In this document: positions 1 to 11,496 of the stretch, piece after piece
How positions within the stretch are numbered: position 1 is the first letter of the stretch
How the letters are laid out: each line of letters opens with the position of its first letter
Source of the DNA: Saposhnikovia divaricata
Lineage: Eukaryota; Streptophyta; Magnoliopsida; Apiales; Apiaceae
Length of the DNA stretch: 64,000 nucleotides
Direction of reading: 5' to 3'
Assembly: GCA_036435485.1 (NCBI GenBank)
Contig: CM071596.1
Location: 10,258,001 to 10,322,000, forward strand
Notes under the pieces: model-generated
What the model was told of the DNA's origin: nothing
Seen by the model: the letters and a program-made list of their open reading frames with translations, nothing else
Databases searched by the model: none
Made by a program: the position numbers and the translations under genes

Positions 1-161
1 GTTGGGCTTAAGGGGGAGCAGGTGGCTTTCCAGTTAGGCCTAGGGGGAGCCAGATAGCCAGATGAATTTCCAGTATGGGAGTATGGGTCAAGGGGGAGTC
101 AGATCACATAGAATGGATGCAGATTCGATAGGTGTCGAGCCCGATGTGTGAAGGGGGAGAT
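1..161 (+). mobile_element. 3' internal end of a copia-type retrotransposon with repeated polypurine tracts
   Basis: The window opens inside an element that continues to the left. Purine tracts of the AGGGGGAG type occur about four times (near 10, 43, 94 and 150). The last one, AAGGGGGAGATTG, directly precedes a TGTTGGGAG sequence that looks like an LTR start, which is the usual polypurine tract/3' LTR arrangement on the plus strand. No reading frame is visible in this short piece. Several purine tracts before the 3' LTR are known for Sirevirus-type copia elements; assigning this copy to that group is inference. Confidence 0.6.
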
Positions 162-560
162 TGTTGGGAGTTGTCCCACATCGTTTGTGGGAGGGGCAGA
201 TAGTTAGTTTATAAGCAGCCAGTTAACTCCATTAGAATGATGCCTTTTGGGAGTTAGCTAAAGACAAATCCGTGTGGGCTCAGCCCAAAGTGGACAATAT
301 CATACTAATGTGGAGTTAAGGCCTACTGAGCAAGCCCAACAAGTGATGCGTGTTTCGTGCGCACGCCTACAGGACAAGCGTATCTCCTTGGAGACGTTTT
401 CTCATTGGTCGTAACCTGTGGAGATACGTGGGTGGTGTAGGCGTATCACCGCATACGCCCATGCCAGTGGCGTATGTGGTGGACATTTAGGGCGGTCATC
501 CCCGAATCTGGGCATTTTGGTTATTAAACAATAAAAAGCGGGTATTTAGGGCACTCACCG
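162..560 (+). repeat. 3' LTR (start clear, end uncertain) of the left-edge copia-type element
   Basis: The LTR begins TGTTGGGAGTTGTCCCACATCG in two pieces, a start shared by many plant copia LTRs, immediately after the polypurine tract. It runs through GC-richer sequence than its surroundings. The other LTR lies outside the window, so the right boundary cannot be fixed; 560 is where the composition changes to AT-rich intergenic DNA. Confidence 0.5.
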
Positions 561-1379
561 GGCCATCTTCAAGCACATAATACTATATTTACTTGAATTA
601 TTATAATTTAGATTTAGAAAAAAAACAAGGATATATTTTTTCGATTTCGACCTAAATCCTCAAATTGTTTGGAATGGTCCAGCTGCTTCCCATACAAGTG
701 TCACAATAGAAAATGCAAGTCATCCATCTACAAGTTCTAAAAGATTTGGTGTACAATAAGTCATCTAGTTAGGTGTTGTTTGGTTCACCTTAAAATAAGT
801 TCTTATGCACTTATTTTCAGGTAAAAATTTCATATTTTGATAAATTTTTTATACAAGTATTTAATGTATGTTTGAGATTCCATAAGTTGCAAAAAAAAGT
901 GTTTTTTTTTTTGTTTTTTCAGAAAAAAGCTAGAAAGCTTAACTTATTTCTTAAAATAAGTCAAATTTTCTGGGAAATAAACTCACCCAAACACCCCCAT
1001 TAATAACACTTCAATGTTTAAGCTAAAAAAAATAGAGGATTTTAATTTAAGAACCGGAACTAAAAAAACCTGAATAAGTATTAATGAATGAGAAAAAGGA
1101 TCCTGGGATTGATCTCAGGAAACTTTTCCTAAGATATGTAAAAAATATACTCTAAATATGAATGGGCCCGTTGGGCTAAAAATTGATGACTCAACTGATA
1201 CTTGGTGGTGGCACGGAAAGAAAAAAAAGAAAAAGAAAAAGAGAATTGAAGGAAAAGGAAACCAAAACGTTGTCGTTGGGAGTGATCGATAAAAGGGGGA
1301 TTTTAGCTAGCCCTATTGGTAGTGGGAGCCTGCGTTTTGAGTGTGTATGTGTAATCGATCCAAGCGCCTGGCCGCGTGA
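561..1379. other. AT-rich upstream region of the kelch-like gene
   Basis: No coding region is visible. It contains T and A runs (around 890-915) and an A/G-rich stretch at 1217-1262 just before the gene. A promoter is expected here, but I could not single out a convincing TATA box or transcription start. Confidence 0.4.
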
Positions 1380-2762
1380 ATGACGACGAGCTTTGTTGAT
1401 ATACAGAACAAGGGCAAGGAAATATGGAACACACTCAGTAGTGGCCGCCTTGCCGCCACCTCAACCAAGCCAACTGATGAGGGTCCATCAAAATCCCGAA
1501 TGAAACGGTTGAAAGAAAAGTCCAAGAATGATCGATTGACAAAACCAGGTTGCTCTTCTCTTTACCTGTTTGCAACTCTCCGTTCTAGTCAAGCTGGTTA
1601 CGTTTTGTATAAGATTCCTCATAACCATCTTAATAATGATACTAATAATCAACTAGTTTCCGATGAGTTTAATGAATTCACACCCCTTCTTGTTTTTTAT
1701 GCTGGTGATCTTCCTGGTAATTACTGTACACTGGTACCCATGGGTGAATATCTTTACTTTGTTGGAGAACAACCATATGATGTTTATAGAATTGCAAAAT
1801 CTGACATTGAGAATCTGACTCCTGATGAACATAACCTCGGCTCAAACTATTTGAAGCCGTTGGGCACCCCCATGAATTCTCCTAAATATGAACCCATTGT
1901 TTTTGTTGCAAAAGATAATCTCTACGTTATCTCCCATTTCCACCATAACTTTAGCCGTCCTGAGAATTATCGATTTGAAATGTATTCTCCCTCTACTAAT
2001 TTATGGACAGTCTTGGGATATAGACCTAACGGGGCCTATGGTCCTTTTAAATCACACGTCGTTTTGGATGACACCGTTTATTTTGCCACCTATGCTCTAG
2101 ATGAGGGTGACCATGATGAATCTGTTTTTTCTTACAATCTAACTCATCGCTCCTGGAAACTTTTGAGTACTACCCCTGTTGATGGTTGCTACTTTAATCT
2201 CCATCCTGCTTTTGAACCCCCCGTCGTCCCTATTGGTGACATGCTTTTCGGGGGATTTACATTTTTCGATCTTTCCTGCCAATCCTCAAACTACACTGTT
2301 GCTGCATCTCCTCACTCAAGTCTTAAAGATTCTGATTCAAAGTCTTTCTTCATGCGACCCACATTGGCTCCTCAACAAAATTCCTGCCTGGAATCCTCTC
2401 GTACCCGCCACTACTTTGCTCGTCGCCCTGGCCCCTCACACTACCTGACTCATCTGCAAACTTTGAATGGTAAAAATGTACTGTCCTTTGTCTCTTACGG
2501 CTACCATCCTGCATCAGGGCAAACCATAGCTCTCTTCAACTTTTTTAAGATCCCAGGTGATACTGACAGGGATCCCCCTGTTCCCCTCGTGGAAGAACTA
2601 AAGAATGCTGGTTACACTCCTTATTATGCAAAACAAGTGGTTTCAGAATCTGTAGTAAAGAGTTACTTCAAGTCAGAGTTCATGCACCGCAAACTCTTTC
2701 AGATATCAACTAACGAGCTCTATGTTTACCCCGGCAGACTCATCACTTGCTTTTCTTACTAG
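1380..2762 (+). CDS. Kelch/galactose-oxidase-like beta-propeller protein
   Basis: A single uninterrupted frame of 460 residues with plant-like codon use, bounded by AT-rich DNA. The N-terminal 60 residues are hydrophilic and lysine-rich (KSRMKRLKEKSKNDR) with no F-box, signal peptide or membrane segment. From about residue 60 to 330 there are beta-strand-rich blades typical of plant kelch-type proteins: repeated hydrophobic strands, a Y-S-P-S-x-N-x-W motif near 204-212 and an R-S-W-K-L-L motif near 258. The C-terminal part (about 380-460) is less repetitive. Plant relatives often carry an N-terminal F-box and act as substrate receptors; this one lacks it, so a ligase role is not supported. 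The first ATG of the frame was chosen. It is the only host gene in the window that looks intact. The exact family and function are unknown. Confidence 0.75.
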   Translation: MTTSFVDIQNKGKEIWNTLSSGRLAATSTKPTDEGPSKSRMKRLKEKSKNDRLTKPGCSSLYLFATLRSSQAGYVLYKIPHNHLNNDTNNQLVSDEFNEFTPLLVFYAGDLPGNYCTLVPMGEYLYFVGEQPYDVYRIAKSDIENLTPDEHNLGSNYLKPLGTPMNSPKYEPIVFVAKDNLYVISHFHHNFSRPENYRFEMYSPSTNLWTVLGYRPNGAYGPFKSHVVLDDTVYFATYALDEGDHDESVFSYNLTHRSWKLLSTTPVDGCYFNLHPAFEPPVVPIGDMLFGGFTFFDLSCQSSNYTVAASPHSSLKDSDSKSFFMRPTLAPQQNSCLESSRTRHYFARRPGPSHYLTHLQTLNGKNVLSFVSYGYHPASGQTIALFNFFKIPGDTDRDPPVPLVEELKNAGYTPYYAKQVVSESVVKSYFKSEFMHRKLFQISTNELYVYPGRLITCFSY

Positions 2763-2798
2763 GCGTTTTACTACTTGTTTGGTGTCGGGGGAGGAATT

Positions 2799-3104
2799 GT
2801 CAAACACTCGGGTTTGGTATTGCTAGATCTCTGGATCATGTTTCCTTGTCTTTCATATCAACCTGATTGCTCTACTTCTGTATGATGGATGTATGATAGC
2901 TGATCTTTCTTCTCGTTATGTTTTAATTAATGCCGTGGGTATTAACATCTTGCTTGTCTTGTCATACACTCTGGTTTTGTATTGCTAAATATCTTGATCA
3001 GGTTTCCTTGTCTTTTTTCCTTTTTTTCCCAACCGGTTTGGTCTACTTTGCATGATGGGTATATAATATTGATCTTTCATGTCGTTGCCTTTTAAATGCC
3101 GTTC
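2799..3104. repeat. Diverged tandem duplication in the 3' flank of the kelch-like gene
   Basis: Two copies of about 140 bp (2799-2936 and 2961-3104) can be aligned throughout. Both begin with GTCA-A/T-ACACTC, share TTTCCTTGTCTTT, GATGG-rich and TTGATCTTTC blocks, and end in AATGCCG. The copies have many substitutions and short indels, so the duplication is old. It begins about 37 bp after the stop codon and probably lies in the 3' UTR or just beyond it. Confidence 0.65.
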
Positions 3105-5514
3105 TCCAACCTAATTTTTTGGTGCCATTCTGTAACTCTTTAGAGCTGTTATGTAACGTAATTGTTCTTGTGCCATTCTGGTGTGTTGTGCTTTACTAGG
3201 CGAGTCACACTTGATCTATTTGCTTATATGTGCCTACTTTATGCTTGCTTTTACCTGAATAATTATTGTTTTTTCTTTTGGCCATTAGTATCGCCTAATG
3301 TGTATTCTGCCACTCCGAGTCTTTATTATTCTATTCTTCCTTTCTTATGTTTGTTTTCTTTTTAGAGTCGTGGTTTGACTTCTTACCCTCTCTTTTAAGT
3401 GCTGGTAAGAATCAGTACTTTACTAGCCACTTAGATTGTGTAGAGATGTGATTTGGGCTAAAACATGTTTGCAACTTGAAATGGCTCAACCCTCTGAAAC
3501 ATAAATCAAATGGATGCTGGAAAGAATCCTCATCGATTGTATTTGTTCTACAGTGCATCAATACACTGTACAGCTACTATCACTTTGATCGTCTTGTATT
3601 TGGGTACATCTCTTAGAATATATTGTTCGTGTATTGTAACTATGCATTATCCTCATCCTCGTAAGTATTGTCATTAGAAGTTGACACCATGTTTATATTT
3701 ACTATTATCACCCCTATCTTTTCCCCTATTAGGTTTATTAGTTTTCTGCTTATTTTCACCAGTCTGCCATACAAAACAGATTTTTAGATTGTTGCGTCTC
3801 TTGTATTTAATATGGAGGCCGCTTTAATATCAATTTCAATGTGATTTTATTGTTGTTGTCATTGTCTGTGGCCTCTTTTTGCTCAAATATAGAGGGACCT
3901 CTTAGTAGATCTGGTTGGGATGGGGTAATTGTGACAAATACCTTGAACGATAAATTAGCCTTTTTTCACTGTTGTGGAAGATAATTATATTGAGTATAAT
4001 ATCAATGGCAAGTGATTTATATGTAATTTTAAAGTAGTTGTTTACTAATAAAATTTTCCACTGAAAACCTTGTATTTTTTTTTTCAGCAGATTAAAGTTT
4101 TGTACGAGGGAAGGGGCTATATATATATTTGCTATATGTATATGTAATTGTAGGGTATCATGTATGCCTATGTTACACGTGGTTTCTTAGTTGAAATTTT
4201 GCGATTTTATGATTTTCATGCCCAACTATTTTTGCATCTTCAATATTTGCAAGGATTGCCTTCCCTTGTATCAGGTAACAAATGCGTTGTATTTGAATTT
4301 CAGTAGTACAAAATTAGTAATCAAGAATTGTACTACAGGATCCCTTGTACTATTATACATTTCCAATTTTTATTTGTGTTTAGTATATAAAAGCAAGTTC
4401 AAAATTTATTGCTAAATTCTAGAGTGTTATATTTTGGGGATTTAGTTGCTATGGTGTAAATTTATTTTTTTTGCTTACTTTTAGTGTTCTAGCATGAAAG
4501 GCACAGGCCTCGCTAAATCACGTATTGCTACATTAAGCTACAGTGTTTACATAAATCATAAATGCTAGTTTGACAACCATTTTAAATAGGAAAATAGTAT
4601 ATTGTGGAAATAGGATATTTACCCAAGTCTCTAAAGTTTCGTCGTGTAAAAGAGAATGCAATCACCTTCGTATTAGGAACAAACATCTGATATCTGAATT
4701 CCACTTGTATAACAATAGATCATCCAAAGAAATGGGACACCTCAGGGATCAAAACAATCACCCACTAAATTTTACGAATTATAAGTCTAGTCGATATCAA
4801 CCAATTTTTCAGAGTTTATCTTGTTTATTAACTCACATAGGAGGAGTCCAACAAAATCGAAGCAAGTCTGATCTTTCGTAGGAGCTAATTTAAGTATTTT
4901 ATGCCGACTATCAATTCATTTAGAAGTCATATCTCGTCCATTAATTATTGATCCCTCCTAGTTGCTAATGTAAATGTAACTAGCATGAAAATCTGTGCAA
5001 AGCTCGGACACCGTTTTAATTCATATAATTTGATTTCTTTTAATTTTCAAATACATGAATCGTAATTTTGAAACACCATATACTGATTTATTTGCGAAAA
5101 AATATACTTTTATGAAAAGTGATATTAGCTTAAACTTCTTACTTAAATTTCATTTATGATCATAACAGTATAATCAAACCTAATAATTTAAAAACATTAA
5201 CTTCAAAAGAGTGAATGAATGAACAATTCACTGTTTCTAAAATCTAACCATGATAGTAAATTCACATGTGTTATATATTTAGGCAAGTGTATACTGAAAT
5301 GAAAACTGAAAACTAATTTGTGATTTATTTTATATCTATATTTAATCTCAACCACACATTCAAACATAATTTACTTTTCCACCTCCACCCTCATGCCCCC
5401 TCCAATTTCGGCAACCTATTACACCATCACTTGTAATACCAAACTATTATCACCACCTTTTTCTTTGCTTATATATTCTATTTATTATTAGCATTCATGA
5501 TCACACACACACAC

Positions 5515-5520
<6 letters not shown>
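3105..5520. other. AT-rich intergenic region, no gene seen
   Basis: Short open frames (for example 4570-4881, 103 codons) have no recognisable protein features and look like chance. The first few hundred bases may include the 3' UTR of the upstream gene. No transposon ends were identified. A stretch near 4905-4960 resembles 8185-8235, suggesting an unidentified dispersed repeat. Confidence 0.4.

Positions 5521-5521
<1 letters not shown>

Positions 5522-5605
<84 letters not shown>
5522..5605. repeat. (TA)n microsatellite
   Basis: About 84 bases of uninterrupted alternating A and T, preceded by a short ACACAC run at about 5503-5514. Confidence 0.97.
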
Positions 5606-5608
<3 letters not shown>

Positions 5609-6623
5609 AGTGATCAAATAGAAATCAAAATTAAAATAGAAACTAATAACTAATTTAAGCCCTTAGATTAATATAATCTAAATACCCCTATAAGCACCAC
5701 ACACAATTAAAATACACCCTCCCATACATAATCCCACATAATCCCTTCCATTTCTAATTTGACTTTTTCCGTCAATCGGTGAGTTTTTTTTTTTGAAATC
5801 TAACTTCATTGTATTTTTCTCCATCTCCCAACGATCAGTTTGCATACCATATATGCTATATTCCGATGCGATTTAGGAATTTTTTTTTTGCAGTTTCTAG
5901 TTTCCATTCTAAGAGCGATTTCTATTAGAGTAAGACCCTGTATATATAATATGTGTGTTTGTGAAAAAGAGAGATATGAAGTGTGTGTATAAACCTTCAT
6001 CATTTTGCTATTTCTTCTTGTAATCAAATTGACTTACGAATATGTTTATCATCCAATTCCAGGCACATTCTAATCACGCCTCCTCTAACTTAATCATATC
6101 CTACTTTGTCATCTCTCAATAGATATATGTTTGTAGCGCCCATCGAGTCGTTTTCCCCCACTCTATCATCATCAACACCATTATCGACACCTTTGAACTT
6201 GAACAAATTTTCAAATCTGGAATATTCTAGTAATTTGTGTTCAAAATTTTTAGTGATTTGGATTCAAATTTGGGTAACATGAGTTGAATTTTTATTCATT
6301 TTGTTTTGGTTTTGGTGATTCTGGTGGTGTTGATGTGGTTGCAATCAATATTTTGGTAACTTTGGTTGTGGTGTGTGATCGTGATGATGTGCTAGTGGTG
6401 ATATGTCAGTGATGGTAATGATGGTGGTGTTACCGATGTGTTGTTGGTGGCAGTGCTGATAGTGATAATGATATTTTTTATTACTACAAAATGATGGATT
6501 TATATACCATACATGATCCTATATTTTATTTCTTGAAAAAAGCTCTACAGGCAATCCAACAACTATAAATATGTGTATATGAATATTACATGTAGTTTTA
6601 TTTTAAAAACTCACTTATATTAA

Positions 6624-6663
<40 letters not shown>

Positions 6664-7288
6664 TAATGTTATTTCTAGAATTTATTTTCTTAAATCCAAC
6701 CATTTTTACATTCCCTAAATTCAACTAATTGATTATTATAATTTGTGCATTATATAAAATGCAATATTATTTTTGTTAAATATCTATCTTTCATCAACAT
6801 AGCTATACTTTTTAATCTTATAATTGTTTGTATTGCATCTATAATCTCATTTAACATGTTGTACTCTAACCAAACTATGTATCTTTTCAATTATATAATT
6901 GAATCAATACGATGCCTACATCTCATATATAAATTATTCCATTTTTTCTTATGCTAAATATAGATTATCCTTACAATCATAATAACCGATTTTAATGCAA
7001 GTGTACTTATATAAAATGTAATATTAAAATTCTAAAATTTTTGGCATGCAATTTTATACAATATGATATATTTATCTAGTAAGTATCATATTTCAATAAT
7101 ATAGCTAAATAGTTTAAATCTCTAAATTTTTTATTTAGTCTATAATCTATTTTATAATATTTCTAGCATAACTATTATCTAAATATCTATCAGTTAACCT
7201 ATATTAAGTTCAAATCTCATGTGCAACAGATTTTGTTTTGTTCCTAAAATTATATTTTTTATTCTATTAAAATATTTTACCCGAAAAA
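5606..7288. other. AT-rich intergenic region with a second (TA)n tract
   Basis: No coding region is supported. A second alternating TA tract of about 30 bases lies at 6627-6658. A GT/GGT-rich stretch (about 6300-6470, many GGTGAT and GATGATG words) stands out from the AT-rich background but encodes nothing recognisable. Confidence 0.5.
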
Positions 7289-7296
7289 AATGAGAG

Positions 7297-7740
7297 TAGG
7301 GGTGTAATCAAGGCGAACCGAGTCAAACAGTGTAAGACTCGAGTTTGACCTCGACTAAAATGTTCAGTCGAGCGCGATCAAGCTTTAAATTTTAATCTTG
7401 AAGATTGGTTCAAAAAAGTTCGATACGTCCGAATTCGGTTCTAAAACTCGAACTAATTTTACCTTTTTTGGGCAAAAAAATGATATGAATGGTTCGATTT
7501 GGGTTCGGCTCAAATAAAAATATTAAATATTTGTGTTGAAATATATATATAAAAAATATATAAAAAGTCAAAACGATAAAATCTCAATTAGGCTCGTGAA
7601 CCTTACGAGCCGAGTAATTTGAAGTTTGAACTCGACTTAGTAAAGTATTTAAGCTCGAGTTCGACTCGAAAACTATTGAGCGAAATTCAAATATTTTATG
7701 AGCCGAGTTCGGGCAACTCACGAACATTTTGATGCTCCTA
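7297..7740. mobile_element. hAT-like non-autonomous transposon
   Basis: A 444-bp block of different composition, rich in CGAGT/GAACTCG words. Its ends form short imperfect inverted repeats: TAGGGGTGTAATCAAG at the left and, read inward from the right, TAGGAGCATCAAAATG. It is flanked by an 8-bp duplication, AATGAGAG at 7289-7296 and AATGAGAA at 7741-7748 (7 of 8 identical). An 8-bp duplication with TAG-type ends is characteristic of hAT elements. No transposase frame is present, so it would need help from another element. Confidence 0.7.
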
Positions 7741-8017
7741 AATGAGAAAAACGATCATGAATCAGAGGCATATGTTAGTCTTTTCAAAATTGGTCAAAAT
7801 ATCATATTGGCCTATATTATATAAAACAGATAGATAACATAATTCATCTGTAATACTAATTTTTTGAAGAAATTTGTGATAATATTATTCATTATTAGCA
7901 AGCGACAGATATGCTGATAATTTTATTATGATTATATTTTAAAATGAATGTTAAATAGAATATAATAATTGAGTTCTTAGAAATGTAGTTGATTATTTTT
8001 AAAAAAATACAAAAAAA

Positions 8018-8105
8018 TATCTTTGGTACAGTGGTTAATGATGTGAACTTAATTTATCACTAACATGAAGGTCGTGGGTTCAATTCCAATGACCAATATT
8101 TTTTC
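8018..8105 (+). mobile_element. tRNA-derived SINE remnant
   Basis: GGTACAGTGGTTAATG at about 8025 resembles an RNA polymerase III box A, and GGGTTCAATTCC at about 8077 resembles a box B, about 50 bp apart, followed by TGACCAATATTTTTT. This is the arrangement of plant tRNA-related SINE heads. It does not fold as a convincing functional tRNA. The 3' boundary is unclear. Confidence 0.5.
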
Positions 8106-9040
8106 TACATTATTATAATAAAAGGATAAATCTGTAATTTACTAAATATCCATGAAAAGCTTGTTGGCATATAATAGATATAATGGATATGTCAACTATC
8201 AATTCCTTTGGAGTCATATTCCGTCTATTATTAATGACTAGCTTTGTAGCTCGTATAAGGTACGGGCATGTTCTAAATGTGTTTGATTTGGCGTATATTT
8301 GAACGCAAGCAAAGTAAACCATTGTGTTGTGAATGCGAGGTTTTTCTATTCCTTGTTGTTTTGTGTCATTTCAGTAGCACGAACGCCAGGAAAGATTGTA
8401 ATTCTCGAGGACGACACATTCACGATGTCTGTGTACTCGCTGAGATGCTACACGATAATCATTTTGCTTAGTTCTTGATTGCAAGATAATTTGCCTTAAA
8501 TTGATCTGATCCATGTTCATAGATACTCTGTGCAATCAAGAACAGTTTCATTACTATTACTAATTTGAAAATTGAAACCTGTAGCAACACAATGTTAGAA
8601 TAATCTCAAACCAAGGCTGATGAAAACAAATGGTTCCTAGAAGCGGAGGCATGATATTTTACCTAATGGCTTGCTTCACTTTATTAATCTTAACACAAAT
8701 TCAACATATTGAGAACACACATCTAACCCGTACGAGTCGGATTATACTTATTGGAAACTGACGTCAGCCAAACCACCGGCTTCACCTCACCAATTGCAAA
8801 GTGACTTCACAATCATACAAAACCTTGTCATAGTCATAGAGTTTCCAACATATATAGCTTTACTAACACGTAACAAGTATACAAAGCAACTGATTTTTAC
8901 ATGCCCCGGAAAATCTCACAACCGATAATTCGAAACCATTCATATTAGTTCACAACAAAACGAATAAAAAATAATCACATAGAGCATCAAATATCAAGAC
9001 CCAAAGCAACTCCTGTATTACTTAGCAAAGTAATGCAACC
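8106..9040. other. Intergenic sequence, probably including old LTR sequence
   Basis: No gene is supported. The right half (about 8600-9040) leads into the minus-strand copia remnant and may be part of its 3' LTR, but no second LTR copy exists in the window to prove it. Confidence 0.35.
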
Positions 9041-9612
9041 CATCTATACATGTAGAGAATAGATAATCCTTTGTCTTATTCTCTGAATCAAATCAGTTTA
9101 TATACAGGTCATATGGGCTGACTAATAACTCGACTAAACTCCCTTAAACTAGCCCTAAATAACTACAAAGGCCCAATACATACAGCTAAACATACATAAC
9201 ATAAATACATTCCAATACCCCCCTCAAGTTGGAGCATGAACATCACAGATGTCCAACTTACATAGGAAAAATTGAAACTGACTTTTACCAAGTTCCCTGG
9301 TAAATATGTCCATCAACTAATTATTTGTAGGGACATGAGAAGTACTGATGGTGCTATCTTGTATAGCGTCTCGAAGAAAGTGGCAATCCACTTCAATATG
9401 TTTTATTCGCTCGTGAAAAACTGGATTCTTCGCTAGATATAAAGTAGAACTGGATTCTTCGCGAGATATAAAGTAGATTGGCTATCACAATATAAACTCA
9501 TAGCCCGTGAGTGTTTTATTCCAAGATTGTCTAACAACCCTTTAAGCCATTTCAATTCACATGTCACAACTGCCATATAGAACGGATTCCGCCTCAATGA
9601 ATGACAAACGAT
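9041..9612 (-). mobile_element. Remnant of a Ty1/copia element: RNase H end, polypurine tract and LTR
   Basis: Read on the minus strand, 9612-9300 encodes the last part of a copia RNase H domain with several disruptions. Recognisable pieces include ELKWLKGLLDNLGI, SLYCDSQS and HIEVDCHFLRDAI; the last is the conserved H-I-x-V-D-x-H-F-x-R block of copia RNase H. A stop interrupts the frame after PTNN. It is followed by a purine tract (CTTGAGGGGGGTATTGG, about 9212-9228) and then LTR-like sequence. The rest of pol is missing, so this is a dead tail. Confidence 0.75.
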
Positions 9613-10159
9613 ACCTTGTGATAGGATATAAGCCTATAACTAATCCCGACTGGACCTAGCCCACGTTGACACTATACCCGTCTGTTGCTAGTCTAGGTTG
9701 GGCTCAATCCAGAACACCCGCAACCCAGGTCCAAGACGCGTGAGACAACACTATTCCGCACCACTTGATGTGGCATGCATAGGTCATGACTCATGACTAT
9801 GGTCCTACATGATAATTACAAATAAGGGAATCCTATGATTGGCACAATCATGTCCCTATCAGTCCACATGCTGACACGATCTTGGCACACGCCATCACAA
9901 TTATCTCTTGGACATGTGGGAACTATCTACTATATGGAGCTTTGGGAACTACGCCGGTATCCTAGCCTCCATCCCAGTACACATCAGCTAACAGATAACA
10001 TGGTATCATGTAATACTATCACAGAAGATAATCAGTAAAGCTCTTTGTTTTTGAATCTTAATTCAAAAATTTTATCTTGACAAGGGTCCTTAAGCAATGT
10101 ACCATCCTAACTCTTCCTGGGCAAACATATCTGCCTCATCAGTATAAATTACACAATAT
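9613..10159. other. Unresolved repeat-like sequence left of the CACTA element
   Basis: GC-richer than its surroundings, without a coding region. A TGGTATCA word at about 10001, which could be part of a tRNA-Met primer binding site after an LTR, hints at another degraded LTR element, but there is no matching LTR to confirm it. Confidence 0.25.
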
Positions 10160-10162
10160 TCT

Positions 10163-10545
10163 CACTAGTAGAAAACTGGCCTTTTACGTCGGTTAAATAG
10201 GTCTTTTACGTCGGTTAAATGGCGACGTATGGGCTGGCGACGTATAAGGTCAGAGTCTTATACGTCGGTTAAAAAGGCGACGTATATTGTACCCTTTTAC
10301 GTCGGTTCTTCTAAACAACCGACGTATATTGTACCATTTTACGTCGGTTCTTCTAAACAACCGACGTATATTGTTATCCTTTTACGTCGGTTTCTCTAAA
10401 CAACCGACGTATATTGTTATCCTTTTACGTCGGTTCTTCAAAACAACCGACGTATAAAGTCCAAAAAATTAAAAAAAAATTAATTTGTTTATTGTTATCC
10501 TTTTACGTCGGTTCTTCAAAACAACCGATGTATAAGGTCCAAAAA
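10163..10545. repeat. Left terminal inverted repeat and subterminal repeats of CACTA 1
   Basis: About a dozen TACGTCGGTT or AACCGACGTA words. From about 10300 they alternate, giving units of the form TTTTACGTCGGTT, a short spacer of about 8 bp, then AACCGACGTATA, each able to fold as a hairpin. Subterminal repeats of this kind are the binding sites of CACTA transposition proteins in known systems. Confidence 0.85.
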
Positions 10546-10929
10546 ATTAAAAAAAAATTAATTTGTTTATTTTAATTTTTGACCTGAATTTACAAATCAG
10601 AAATGTTTCTAGCTACATGGAGGGGAGTAGCTAAAGAATGTATTTAAAATAGAAAACTGATCCGTATATTATCTAAAAAAAATATTTACAAATCAGAATT
10701 AAATCATTCAATGAGTTTGGATAGATTACACACTCTACATACCATTCTTGTTCTTCGACTTAAAAAGAAGTGTCGAGAAGAGAACGATGAATATTTGGAT
10801 AGATCCTAGGACTATGAGATGTCAGCTTTAATTAATTTAGGACCTCTACTGGTTACTAAATGGTTAGGTAGGCCCCTCAATATCAACTTCAGTGACCACT
10901 TTGTTCAGGCTCTGTATGACCAGTTTCTT

Positions 10930-11496
10930 GACCTTTGTTGCGGGTTGGGTAGGCTGGTCATCCCTACCAGGCCACTGATCTTCTTTCCCAGTAACTTCCC
11001 CAATTTTTTCCTGCAGTAACAAAATTGCATGGGCAGTAACATAATGTAGGCCTTGTGATGAAATTTTCATATTAACACACTCTTTGCAGATAAACTACTG
11101 AAAGATCTAATCTAGTGCAAAAATTGAGAAAGAAAGTATCATACAAGTAGAATCTTTGAATGAAACAGCAACCCTCTAAACTGGAAACCGATCTTTACCT
11201 TGAGAACTGTATTCTGTGCCAGAACCTGTTCATATTCGCTCCTAGCACGACTCAGCTTGGCTCTAAGAGATGCATTTTCTTCTTTTAAAACTTCAGCACG
11301 TTGTGCCAGCTCATCACATTCTGCCTAATTCCCATCGATAAACCACAGAACGACCTTAAAGTACCAGATATACAAACAGATGCACTGATAAATAGAAAAG
11401 TACACCCTACAATTCTACCTGCTTCCGTAACCTAGACCGGCGAGCAGATTCCCTTTTAGATTGTTTTCTTCTCTGTCTCTTAAGCTCCCTTTCATC
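10930..11496 (-). pseudogene. Captured 3' exons of a GBF/bZIP16-type bZIP transcription factor
   Basis: Three exons with intact GT..AG borders: 11496-11419 (26 codons, basic region), 11324-11199 (42 codons, leucine zipper) and one from 11010 downward (C-terminal tail, EKIGEVTGKEDQWPGR). The basic region DERELKRQ..SARRSRLRKQ and the zipper AECDELAQRAEVLKEENASL match plant G-box-binding bZIPs, which act in the nucleus on ACGT sites. Upstream exons encoding the proline-rich N-terminus are absent. The invariant asparagine of the basic region (normally QSNRESARRSR) is lysine here (QSKRESARRSR), which should abolish DNA contact. It is a captured fragment inside CACTA 1, not a working gene. The 3' limit is approximate. 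Confidence 0.88.

Noticed and set aside
4900..4975. Helitron end (CCTAGT at about 4955; similar sequence near 8185-8250)
   Set aside because: The two regions are related, but there is no clear GC-rich terminal hairpin, no matching 5' TC end and no A|T insertion context that I could establish.
8018..8105. Functional tRNA gene
   Set aside because: Box A- and box B-like motifs are present, but acceptor and anticodon stems do not pair convincingly. A SINE remnant fits better.
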